Assembly (NCBI GenBank): GCA_037191015.1
Contig: JBBCKD010000032.1
Coordinates: forward strand, 127,461-191,460
Direction of reading: 5' to 3'
Source of the DNA: Ravibacter sp037191015
GTDB lineage: Bacteria; Bacteroidota; Bacteroidia; Cytophagales; Spirosomataceae
DNA: 64,000 nt
The position numbers and the translations under genes were made by a program. The notes below the pieces were generated by a model. It was not told the DNA's origin. It saw nothing but the letters and a program-made list of their open reading frames with translations, and searched no databases. Positions 35,095 through 43,589 of this stretch are shown here, piece by piece. The stretch's first letter is position 1; the number at the start of each line of letters is the position of its first letter.

Positions 35095-36156
35095 ATGGAC
35101 TATTATCGTTATAAAGCAGAAGACTTTGCATCGGAAGATTACTTCAAGAACTGGGTGATTTCACCGGAGCCGGAGAGCGACAGGTTCTGGGAGGAGTTCC
35201 TGAAGGAATACCCGGAAAAATACTATGATGTCATTGAAGGACGGCGACTGGTAGATGGGCTGGAAGCTGCATTTGAAACCACTCCGGAAAATTTTGACAG
35301 CAGCCGGCGCATTTGGGGACGTTTAGAGCAGTCCGTTAAAAAATACCCTTTTTTCCATACGCTGCAAGGCCGCTTTTTCTCATGGATTTCGGCGGCATGC
35401 CTCCTTGTGGCGGCCGGTTTCTTTGCCTACCGGTACTATACTGCGGCACAGTATCCGGGGCAGACTATCATAAAAACCGCCCCGGATAATAAGATGTACG
35501 ACAACCCCGGAACGGATGGCCGCCTCGTAAAGCTTCCGGACGGCTCGGAGGTGCAGATGGACGGGGGAAGCAGCATGAAATACCGGGAGGATGCGGGTAC
35601 CCGGGAGGTAAGATTGCGGGGAGGCGCTTTTTTCCAGGTTGTAAAAGATGCCGGCAAGCCGTTTATTGTAAAAGCGGGCGGGATGAAAACTACAGTGCTC
35701 GGAACTTCATTCCGGATCACGGCCTACGACATCGACCAGGTTGTGACGATCGAGGTAAAAAGCGGGAAAGTACGCGTTTCCCGGGAAGAAGACGATGTGA
35801 GGGATAACGCCGTCATGGTCCTCACTCCTAACCAGAAAGCTGTTTTTTCAAAAGCATCCCAATCGTTTTCCAAAGATCTTGTTGATGCGCCGCTCTTGCT
35901 GCAGCCCGAAAACGACAGCCAGGAAACGATCTACATTTTCGACGATGCCCCGGTCGAAAAGATTTTTGAAGCCATTGAAAGTCAGTACGGAATCGATATT
36001 GTATATGACCGGGAGCTGATGAAAGATTGCCATCTTAAAATTAACCTCGAACACGAATCACTTTACAGGAAACTGGATGTGATCAGTCTTGCCCTTGGTA
36101 TTGCCTATGAGAAAACAGAAGGAAAAATAGTATTCGAAAAAAAGGGTTGCCAGTAA
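35095..36156 (+). CDS. FecR-like anti-sigma factor (locus 2)
   Basis: Inner-membrane partner of the preceding sigma factor. The 353-residue protein has an N-terminal cytoplasmic region with an acidic/aromatic start (MDYYRYKAEDFASEDYF), one membrane helix at about 93-115, the periplasmic FecR domain (LPDGSEVQMDGGSSMKYRE, FIVKAGGMKTTVLGTSFRI) at about 140-240 and a DUF4974-type C-terminus (FDDAPVEKIFEAIESQYGID). It precedes SusC with a hairpin in the gap. Confidence 0.92.
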   Translation: MDYYRYKAEDFASEDYFKNWVISPEPESDRFWEEFLKEYPEKYYDVIEGRRLVDGLEAAFETTPENFDSSRRIWGRLEQSVKKYPFFHTLQGRFFSWISAACLLVAAGFFAYRYYTAAQYPGQTIIKTAPDNKMYDNPGTDGRLVKLPDGSEVQMDGGSSMKYREDAGTREVRLRGGAFFQVVKDAGKPFIVKAGGMKTTVLGTSFRITAYDIDQVVTIEVKSGKVRVSREEDDVRDNAVMVLTPNQKAVFSKASQSFSKDLVDAPLLLQPENDSQETIYIFDDAPVEKIFEAIESQYGIDIVYDRELMKDCHLKINLEHESLYRKLDVISLALGIAYEKTEGKIVFEKKGCQ

Positions 36157-36158
36157 AA

Positions 36159-36190
36159 GCCACCGAATGTGTTACAGCACATTCAGTGGC
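36159..36190. terminator. Hairpin between fecR and susC (locus 2)
   Basis: Starting two bases after the fecR stop, GCCAC-C-GAATGTG pairs with CACATTC-A-GTGGC around a 6-base loop, one mismatch in 13. There is no T-run. It probably limits read-through from fecR into susC, so that susC relies on its own sigma-dependent promoter. Confidence 0.6.
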
Positions 36191-36220
36191 CGGTCTCCCC
36201 TGGTTTGTCTGACACCGTAT

Positions 36221-36246
36221 TCCGGCAGGTTTGCCGGAGAAAGGAG
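36221..36246 (+). promoter_or_regulatory. Hairpin next to a Shine-Dalgarno site of susC
   Basis: TCCGGCA (36221-36227) pairs with TGCCGGA (36232-36238), immediately followed by AAGGAG (36241-36246). AAGGAG is a strong Shine-Dalgarno sequence, unusual in this phylum, and with 6 bases of spacing it favours ATG 36253 as the start of susC. The hairpin may influence access to it. Confidence 0.5.
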
Positions 36247-36252
36247 ATGTTT

Positions 36253-39200
36253 ATGTCAATAAAATCAACACAACATGTAAAAATAATGAAAAAACCGTTA
36301 CGCCTAATCCCTGTCATTTACCAGATGATGCGACTGACCTTCATTCACAGTATGATAGCGGTACTTTTTTCGGGAATCAGCCTGGCTACCTCGGCCGCAG
36401 GGCAGGAACTCCTCACGAAAAAACTGAGCCTCGATGTAAAAAATACCGAAGCAAAAAAAGTACTGCAGCTCATTGAGAACCAGACGAATGCCAAATTCGC
36501 ATACCGGCCCAAATTGCTTTCAGGCAGCCGGAAACTAAGCCTGCACCTTATCAACCAGCCGTTGTCCGACGTGCTGGATATACTGACCCGGAATCTCAGG
36601 CTTCAGTACAAAGTGCTCGACGACCAGATCATATTGAGCCCCGCCGTGACCATTCCCGAAGCTTCGGTCCCCGCGCTCCATTTCCTGTCTCTCCCGCCGG
36701 ATGCCGACGACAGGCTCCTGAAAGGTGTGGTATCCGATGGAAAAGGCGAACTGCTGCCGGGGGTGAACATCCTGGTCAAGGGTACCCAGACCGGGACTAT
36801 TTCCGGAAAGGACGGGGAATACAGCATCCGGTTGCCGGAAAACGCCCGAACGCTGGTTTTTTCGTTTGTAGGGTACAAAACCCGGGAAGTAAACATCGGA
36901 CCGGCCCAGAGAACGCTGGATATAGTGCTGGAAACAGATGCCAAATCGCTGGAAGAAGTAGTCGTGGTAGGCTACGGTTCCGTCCGCAGGGAGGAACTGA
37001 CCAGCGCCGTAGTAAGCGTCAACGCTGAAGACTTTATTTCGGGAGCTTTCAACGATCCTATCCAGATGATAGACGGGAAAGTGGCTGGCCTGACGATGGG
37101 AACCCGGGCCGCCGCCGATCCCAATTCGGGATCTTCCCTGCAGCTCCGCGGTGTGGCGTCGGTCAACGCCGGTACGGGACCTTTGATCGTCGTGGACGGC
37201 GTACCGGGCAGGAACCTGGCCTCCATCCCGCAGGATGAAATCGAGAACATCACCATTCTGAAAGACGGGGCTTCAGCGGCGATTTACGGGGCCAGAGGAG
37301 CCAACGGCGTGATCCTCGTAACAACAAAAAGAGGAAAGGAGGGCGAAACAAGCGTCTCCTACGAAACTTACCTTACTTCAAACCATGTAGCCAGAAAGCC
37401 CGAAGTGCTGTCGGCAAAGGAATACGTAGAACGGGGCAGGTCCAACCTTTACCCGCCCTCCCAGGCGAACAACCTGCCCTACGAAAACAACTTCTACGAT
37501 CTGCTCCTGCGCGACCAATCATTGGGGAATTACCACCATCTTGCCATAGAAAGCGGTTCCCGGAACGCGAACTACCGGTTGTCGATGAACTACCGCGACA
37601 TGAAAGGTATTGATATCATTTCGAAGCGAAAAGAATACGGTATACGGCTGAACTATAACTATACCATACGCAATCGGGTAAACGTACACGGAAATATCTA
37701 CGCAAGCAAAAACAAGCAGGACATCACTGACTATGTGGCGTTCCGGCAGGCTATTAAAGTGCAGCCGACCGAGCCGCTTTACGACCCGAACGATCCGACC
37801 AGGTACTTCCTGTTCAGCGGGCACGACTACTACAACCCGGTAGCGCTGCTGAAGACCAGCATCAACCGCAAGGAGTTTCTCAACCTGAGCGGCGATCTCA
37901 ACATCAAATGGGATCTGACCGACGACCTTTCAACCAACCTGATGATAGCCGAAAACATCACCGAAGGTTCCGGGTACGGTTATAAAACCAGCAATTCGCA
38001 CATTTCCCGCGACAACCTGTATACCGGGATGGCTTCGCGCGACCAAAGCCGCGCAGACAACCGGATCCTTGAATGGACGGGCAACTATAACCTGAGCAGG
38101 AATGCGCATAACCTTCAGGTGCTGGCCGGGTACAGCTACCAGACCTTTCTCAGTGAAAATTTCAGCGCCTGGAACGCCAATTTCCCGTCAGACGCCCTTC
38201 TCTGGAACAGCCTGGGCGGCGGCAACTGGCACAGCCTGTCGGGAGGCCTGGTGGGTCCTTCGTCGTCCAAATCGACCAATACGCTGATCGCCTTTTTTGG
38301 CCGCGCGAATTATTCGTACGCAGGAAAATATCTCCTGACAGCCTCGTTGCGGCGTGAAGGCTCCAGCAAATTCGGGGCCAACAACAAATGGGGTAATTTC
38401 CCTGCCCTGTCCGGCGCATGGATCGTATCCAAGGAAAATTTCTTCCACCTGCCGGCGGTGAACTCCCTCAAACTGAGGGCAAGCTACGGGGTAACCGGAA
38501 GGGAAAATATCAATCCGCTGCTGTCGCTTTCCACTTACAGCGCTACGTCCTTTTATAATATGGAGGGCAGCTGGCTCCGGACATGGGGACCGTCGGGCAA
38601 CCCGAACCCCAACCTGAAATGGGAAGTAGGTTATAACACCAACCTGGGGGTAGATCTTACGATGCTGAACCAGAAGCTGACCGTCTCGCTGGATTATTTC
38701 AACCGGAAAACCAAAGACCTGCTGTTTTACACACAGGTGCCCATGCCGCCGAACCTCTATGGAAACACCTGGAGCAATGTGGGCTCGATCATTAACAAGG
38801 GGATAGAGCTGCTGCTGGATGCGCAGCTGATCGGCAAACCGGATCTTACATGGTCTATGAATGTAGTAGGCAGCTACGGTAAAAGCCGGATGCTGAAAAT
38901 AGCGGGCAGCGCCGCTGCCGCCAAGTATATGGATCTTTATACCCTGCCTTCTCCCGGAAATCCGGGGCCGATCGTCCGTCTGGAGGAAGGCCAGGAAATC
39001 GGCAGCTTCTATATGTATGAGCACGCCGGTGTGGACGGCAACGGCAACCTCATGGTAATGAACCAGGCAAACGAGGCGATCGTAGCTTCAGCAAAGAGGG
39101 AGGCCGATAAAAGATATGTCGGGAACGGGATCCCGGACTACATCTTCTCATGGACCCATAACCTGCGCTATAAACGCTTCGACCTTTCGGTCTTTTTCAA

Positions 39201-39582
39201 GGGAGCGCTCAAATGGGATGTATATAATCTGCACGAAATGTACTACGGGCTCATCAATGCCCCCGGCAACGTGCTGACCGTAGCCTACGGGAAGAATGCA
39301 CACATCAAGTCCGAAAAGGAGGCAAGTTCCTACTTCCTAGAAAAGGGCGACTACGTGAACCTGAGGAACCTTTCGCTGGGATACCGTTTTCCCCTCGGGA
39401 AACAGACAACTCTGCGGCAGCTGCGGGCGAATGTCAACGCTACCAACCTGTTTACCCTGACAAAATTTTCGGGGCTGGATATTACCCAGCTGGAGGTTAA
39501 CGGCCTGACGCCAGGCATCCAGACGATGGATTTCTACCCCACAACCCGTTCCGTCACCCTTTCCCTTCAACTCACATTCTAA
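36253..39582 (+). CDS. SusC/RagA-type TonB-dependent transporter (locus 2)
   Basis: Outer-membrane importer of locus 2. The start at ATG 36253 follows AAGGAG at good spacing; an upstream GTG at 36169 would lie in a hairpin, and ATG 36286 is a second option. The resulting 1109-residue protein has a signal segment to about 49, an STN signalling domain at about 52-130, a carboxypeptidase-regulatory-like domain at about 156-230 (LPGVNILVKGTQTGTISG), and a plug starting EVVVVGYGSVRREELTSAVV near 234, then the barrel ending VTLSLQLTF. It resembles the locus 4 SusC more than those of loci 1 and 3. Confidence 0.93.
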   Translation: MSIKSTQHVKIMKKPLRLIPVIYQMMRLTFIHSMIAVLFSGISLATSAAGQELLTKKLSLDVKNTEAKKVLQLIENQTNAKFAYRPKLLSGSRKLSLHLINQPLSDVLDILTRNLRLQYKVLDDQIILSPAVTIPEASVPALHFLSLPPDADDRLLKGVVSDGKGELLPGVNILVKGTQTGTISGKDGEYSIRLPENARTLVFSFVGYKTREVNIGPAQRTLDIVLETDAKSLEEVVVVGYGSVRREELTSAVVSVNAEDFISGAFNDPIQMIDGKVAGLTMGTRAAADPNSGSSLQLRGVASVNAGTGPLIVVDGVPGRNLASIPQDEIENITILKDGASAAIYGARGANGVILVTTKRGKEGETSVSYETYLTSNHVARKPEVLSAKEYVERGRSNLYPPSQANNLPYENNFYDLLLRDQSLGNYHHLAIESGSRNANYRLSMNYRDMKGIDIISKRKEYGIRLNYNYTIRNRVNVHGNIYASKNKQDITDYVAFRQAIKVQPTEPLYDPNDPTRYFLFSGHDYYNPVALLKTSINRKEFLNLSGDLNIKWDLTDDLSTNLMIAENITEGSGYGYKTSNSHISRDNLYTGMASRDQSRADNRILEWTGNYNLSRNAHNLQVLAGYSYQTFLSENFSAWNANFPSDALLWNSLGGGNWHSLSGGLVGPSSSKSTNTLIAFFGRANYSYAGKYLLTASLRREGSSKFGANNKWGNFPALSGAWIVSKENFFHLPAVNSLKLRASYGVTGRENINPLLSLSTYSATSFYNMEGSWLRTWGPSGNPNPNLKWEVGYNTNLGVDLTMLNQKLTVSLDYFNRKTKDLLFYTQVPMPPNLYGNTWSNVGSIINKGIELLLDAQLIGKPDLTWSMNVVGSYGKSRMLKIAGSAAAAKYMDLYTLPSPGNPGPIVRLEEGQEIGSFYMYEHAGVDGNGNLMVMNQANEAIVASAKREADKRYVGNGIPDYIFSWTHNLRYKRFDLSVFFKGALKWDVYNLHEMYYGLINAPGNVLTVAYGKNAHIKSEKEASSYFLEKGDYVNLRNLSLGYRFPLGKQTTLRQLRANVNATNLFTLTKFSGLDITQLEVNGLTPGIQTMDFYPTTRSVTLSLQLTF

Positions 39583-39595
39583 AAAAGAGCCGGTT

Positions 39596-41287
39596 ATGAA
39601 ACTGAGAATTATAATCGTATGCACCCTGCTGCTGGTATCCGGCAGTTGCACCGATCTTTCCGAAGAAATGTACGACCGGGTCGGATCGGGTAATTTTATC
39701 AATAAAAAAGACAACCTGATGCAGGTAATCGGAAGCGTCTATGCCAGGGCCCATAATACCACGCTGATTTCCTGGTTCTTCCCCCAGGAGCTTACCGCAG
39801 ACCAGATCCTGACGCCGACCCGCGGTATCCACGGGTACAACGCCGGCGAGTACCTGCGCCTGAACCAGCACAACTGGTCGGGCCTGGACAGGGGAGCGAC
39901 CATGGCCTGGACTGAAAACTACCAGCTGATCGGTTTCGCCAATCACGTTCTGGCCGAATTGCCGGATATGGACTACGGAAAGCTCGGGCTGACCGAAACG
40001 GATAAAAAAAGACATATCGCCGAAATCAGGACCTTACGCGCCTACGGATACTGGCACCTGCTGGAAATTTACGGAGGCGTGCCGATTGTGACATTCGTGG
40101 GCGATGAAGTAAAACCCCGGAATTCGGATGAGGAAGTATACGATTTTATCGTATCCGAGCTGAATGAGACGCTTCCGGACCTGGCGGCAAAAGGGGAAGT
40201 TTCCGGTCCTGCCGGCCTCTACCGGGTTACCAAAGGCTTTAACCGGTTCCTGCTTATGAGGGTATTGTTCAATAGCGAAGCCTATGTCCGCAAACCAGCT
40301 TACGAAGAGACCCGCCAGCTGGCGGAGGAGATCATAAACGGTGCCTACGGACAATACGCGCTCGACAATACCTGGAATGGCCCTTTTACACACAACAACA
40401 GCACATCCCCGGAGCTGATTTTCGCCTTCCCGATTGAAAAGGGACAGCGGGATGAAAAAAACTGGTGGTTTGGCGGCTTCCATCATTACCAGACACATCT
40501 TACGTTCGGCTCTTCCCATGGCGGTACAGGCTGGAACGGCTGGGGGCTGGCGCCTTCCAAAACGGCGGACGGGAAAGACCTGGATTACAAGCTCGGTACG
40601 CCTTTTTCAAAATACCACGAGAAAGATGTCCGCAAGAAATCGTGGAACTACCTCGGTAACGGCAATTGGGAAGGAATGTTCCTGCAGGGGTTACAGCTCA
40701 CCTTTGATAAAAAAGACACCATCCGCGGTGTGGAAGAGTATAAAGGCCGGCCGTTGGTGATTGTAGATTTTGTAGCGAGAGCTTCGGAAGGCGACCTGGC
40801 TTCCGGCAGCATGCTGAAAGGAGAAGAGAATACAGGTATCCGCCCGGTGAAAGTCTGCCCTGTTTTTCCCGATGTGGAGGCCCAGTACGAGGCACAGGCA
40901 GACCAACCGGAAATGCGGCTGGCGGAGGCTTACCTGACGTTTGCGGAATGTGAAGCACGCCTGGGAAACAGGGAGCGGGCAGCAGAGTTGGTTAACAGGC
41001 TCATAAAACGCAATTACACGGCGGCTGACTGGGAAAACAGCGCAATGGGGCTGCCGCTTACTGCCGGGGAGCTGGATACCGACGGATACCGGATGCTGGA
41101 AGAATGGGGAAAGGAGTTCATTATGGAGGGACGGCGCAGAACCGACCTGATCCGGTGGAAAAAGTACACGACAGACCGTTGGTTCGACCATAACGAACCT
41201 TCGGTGCAGTTCCGTACCCGGATGCCGATCCCGCAGTTCGCACTGAATTCCAACCCGCTCCTGCAACAAAATGATGGATACAATTAA
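39596..41287 (+). CDS. SusD/RagB-like surface lipoprotein (locus 2)
   Basis: Ligand-binding lid of the SusC barrel. The 563-residue protein has a lipoprotein signal ending LVSGSC (Cys18), then TDLSEEMYDRV. RagB/SusD features are RTLRAYGYWHLLEIYGGVPI in the TPR core, the RLAEAYLTFAECEARLGN helix, EFIMEGRRRTDLIRWKKY and a C-terminal MPIPQFALNSNPLLQQN. It begins 13 bases after susC and is followed 13 bases later by an oxidoreductase gene, so all are one operon. Confidence 0.94.
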   Translation: MKLRIIIVCTLLLVSGSCTDLSEEMYDRVGSGNFINKKDNLMQVIGSVYARAHNTTLISWFFPQELTADQILTPTRGIHGYNAGEYLRLNQHNWSGLDRGATMAWTENYQLIGFANHVLAELPDMDYGKLGLTETDKKRHIAEIRTLRAYGYWHLLEIYGGVPIVTFVGDEVKPRNSDEEVYDFIVSELNETLPDLAAKGEVSGPAGLYRVTKGFNRFLLMRVLFNSEAYVRKPAYEETRQLAEEIINGAYGQYALDNTWNGPFTHNNSTSPELIFAFPIEKGQRDEKNWWFGGFHHYQTHLTFGSSHGGTGWNGWGLAPSKTADGKDLDYKLGTPFSKYHEKDVRKKSWNYLGNGNWEGMFLQGLQLTFDKKDTIRGVEEYKGRPLVIVDFVARASEGDLASGSMLKGEENTGIRPVKVCPVFPDVEAQYEAQADQPEMRLAEAYLTFAECEARLGNRERAAELVNRLIKRNYTAADWENSAMGLPLTAGELDTDGYRMLEEWGKEFIMEGRRRTDLIRWKKYTTDRWFDHNEPSVQFRTRMPIPQFALNSNPLLQQNDGYN

Positions 41288-41300
41288 AACTTACCTATAA

Positions 41301-42686
41301 ATGAATCATAACTCAAAACGACGCAATTTTCTTAAAAACCTGGGGGGAGCAGCGGTAGCGGCTACGATCGCCCCTTCCGTATACGGGAAATCCTCCGGTT
41401 TCAACGTACTTGAAAACAGGCAGCGGATACCTGTATCAGCCAACGATAAAATCCGGGTCGGGCTGGTCGGGACAGGCGGAATGGGAATCGGGGACATGCA
41501 GACGGCCCTGATGGTGGAAGGAGTCGAAATAGCCGCCGCCTGCGATCTCTATGACGGCCGGCTGAAGCGGGCCCGTGAATTGTGGGGGAAGGATCTCTTC
41601 GTCACCCGCGACTACCGGGAGCTGCTGCAGCGGAAAGACATCGACGTCATTATCAATGCCACGATAGATCACTGGCATTCCCGGATCTCCATCGATTCGC
41701 TTGCCGCCGGGAAGCATGTGTACAGTGAAAAGCCTATGGTAAAGCACGTTGAGGAAGGACATGCGCTGATCGCCGCGCAGGAAAAATACAAGAAGGTTTT
41801 CCAGGTAGGAAGCCAGTTTGTCAGCTCGATTATCCACGCCAAAGCCAAAGAGCTTATCAAAGCCGGGGAGATCGGGGAGGTAAATTTCGCGGAGGTCCAG
41901 ATCGACAGGCACAGCGCCATCGGCGCCTGGCAATACACCCTTCCGCTGGATGCGAATGACAAAACCGTCGATTGGGAAGCTTATATACGGCCCCTCAAAA
42001 AGAAACTGCCGTTTGACGCAAACCAGTTTTTCAGGTGGCGGAATTACCAGGAGTTCGGTACCGGGGCGGCAGGCGATCTTTATGTGCATATGCTGTCGAT
42101 GCTGCATTTTGTGCTGGACTCGAAAGGCCCGACGCGCGTCATGTCAACCGGCGGCATCCGGTACTGGAAAGACGGAAGGGATGTGCCTGATATTCATTTG
42201 GGGCTGTTCGACTATCCTAAAACAGCATCGCACGGCCCGTTTAACCTTTCGCTCCGTACTAATCTCGTTAATGGAGGCGGTGAAAATTACCTGTTCAGGA
42301 TAGCAGGCAGCGAGGGCGATATTTCTATCGGCTGGGACAACCTGGTGCTACGGAGAACGCCGTTCCCGAAAGCCCCCGGCTTGTCGATCGGGAGCTTTGA
42401 TACCGAAATGCAGGACCGGATCAAAAAAGATTACAGTGTAAAATATCCGGAGAAATTCGAGATGACGCCCCCCACCGAGCAGGTCTTCAAAACCCCGAAG
42501 AACTACAAAGGCGACCGTTACGAACACTTTGTCAACTTCTTTGATTCCATCCGCCATCAGAAGCCTGTCGTGGAAGATGCCGTATTCGGTTTGAGGGCCT
42601 GCGGTCCGACGGTTGCCGGGAACATCAGTTATTATGAAAACCGGATCGTGGAGTGGGATCCTGAAAAAATGGTGATAAAGGCATAA
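41301..42686 (+). CDS. Exported Gfo/Idh/MocA-family oxidoreductase
   Basis: NAD(P)-dependent sugar dehydrogenase family. The 461-residue protein begins with a twin-arginine signal KRRNFLKNLGGAAVAAT, which allows export folded with its cofactor. The nucleotide-binding turn VGLVGTGGMGIGD is at about 53-65 and the family motif SEKPM at 142-146, where Lys144 is the usual catalytic lysine. Exported members from SusCD loci oxidise the C3 hydroxyl of glycosides, which lets a lyase break the glycosidic bond. The DUF1080 gene immediately downstream fits that role. The precise sugar is unknown. Confidence 0.92.
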   Translation: MNHNSKRRNFLKNLGGAAVAATIAPSVYGKSSGFNVLENRQRIPVSANDKIRVGLVGTGGMGIGDMQTALMVEGVEIAAACDLYDGRLKRARELWGKDLFVTRDYRELLQRKDIDVIINATIDHWHSRISIDSLAAGKHVYSEKPMVKHVEEGHALIAAQEKYKKVFQVGSQFVSSIIHAKAKELIKAGEIGEVNFAEVQIDRHSAIGAWQYTLPLDANDKTVDWEAYIRPLKKKLPFDANQFFRWRNYQEFGTGAAGDLYVHMLSMLHFVLDSKGPTRVMSTGGIRYWKDGRDVPDIHLGLFDYPKTASHGPFNLSLRTNLVNGGGENYLFRIAGSEGDISIGWDNLVLRRTPFPKAPGLSIGSFDTEMQDRIKKDYSVKYPEKFEMTPPTEQVFKTPKNYKGDRYEHFVNFFDSIRHQKPVVEDAVFGLRACGPTVAGNISYYENRIVEWDPEKMVIKA

Positions 42687-42732
42687 ATTGCGGGATTCGG
42701 GAATTATCTGATTATCTAATTTTTTCATAAAT

Positions 42733-43470
42733 ATGAAATGGATCAAAGCAGTATTGCTGCCGCAGGCGTTCCTGTGGCAGGCACTTCTGCTAACGCTGGC
42801 GACGGCTGGCTTTGCAGGGGAGAAAAAAGAGCAGCCTGACCGGAACAATGTGCTCACAAAAAAGGAAAGCCGGCAGGGGTGGGTGCTGCTGTTTGACGGA
42901 AAAACCACAAATGGCTGGCATAACTACCTCAAAGAGGGGATCAGCGGATGGAAAGCCGTCAACGGCGAGCTTGTCACGGAAGGGAAGAACGGTGATATCG
43001 TGACCGATACCGAGGTAGGCAACTTCGAGCTGACCGTCGACTGGAAGATCCGGGAGAAAGGAAACAGCGGAATCTTCTACTACATTGTAGAAGATCCGCA
43101 AAACAAGCGCATGTACGAGTCGGGCCCGGAATTCCAGATCATCGACAATGAAAATTACCCGCAGAAGCTGGCTCCCAACCAGGTCACCGGCTCGGCGTCG
43201 GACGTGCTGCCTCCGTCGGGCGATTTTACGAAACCCATCGGCGAGTGGAACGCGACGCGCATTGTCGTAAAAAACGGGAAGACGGAACATTGGCTCAACG
43301 GAACGAAAATTCTTTCCTACGACCTGGACTCGGCAGCCTGGCAGGAGGCGGTAAAAAACAGCAAGTTCGCGGCACTCAATTATGCTAAAACCCGGAAGGG
43401 TAAGATCGGGTTGCAGGACCACGGCGATTTTGTTGCCTACAGGAACATCAAGCTACGCAGGCTCGACTGA
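42733..43470 (+). CDS. DUF1080 (3-keto-disaccharide hydrolase) family protein
   Basis: Secreted LamG-like beta-sandwich protein of 245 residues with signal peptide ending about residue 28 (TLATAGFAG). The DUF1080 domain fills 50-243, with LLFDGKTTNGWHNYLKEG at its start, KEKGNSGIFYYIVED-like core (actual IREKGNSGIFYYIVED) and DHGDFVAYRNIKLR at its end. Members have been linked to hydrolysis or lyase cleavage of 3-keto-glycosides. Its place directly behind an exported Gfo/Idh/MocA oxidoreductase supports an oxidation-then-cleavage pathway at this locus. It is the last gene of the operon before a two-way terminator. Confidence 0.9.
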   Translation: MKWIKAVLLPQAFLWQALLLTLATAGFAGEKKEQPDRNNVLTKKESRQGWVLLFDGKTTNGWHNYLKEGISGWKAVNGELVTEGKNGDIVTDTEVGNFELTVDWKIREKGNSGIFYYIVEDPQNKRMYESGPEFQIIDNENYPQKLAPNQVTGSASDVLPPSGDFTKPIGEWNATRIVVKNGKTEHWLNGTKILSYDLDSAAWQEAVKNSKFAALNYAKTRKGKIGLQDHGDFVAYRNIKLRRLD

Positions 43471-43529
43471 GGGGGAACATGCTCCGGCTCGTTCCGGAGA
43501 AATATGTTTTCCCCGACCGGCACAAACGG

Positions 43530-43566
43530 AACAGGCCGTCACGGATTGATTTTGTGACGGCCTGTT
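43530..43566. terminator. Bidirectional terminator between loci 2 and 3
   Basis: AACAGGCCGTCAC (43530-43542) and GTGACGGCCTGTT (43554-43566) form a perfect 13-bp stem with an 11-base loop. It lies between the convergent DUF1080 gene and the minus-strand susD. Confidence 0.82.
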
Positions 43567-43589
43567 AGTTAAGACTTAAACAGGAAACA

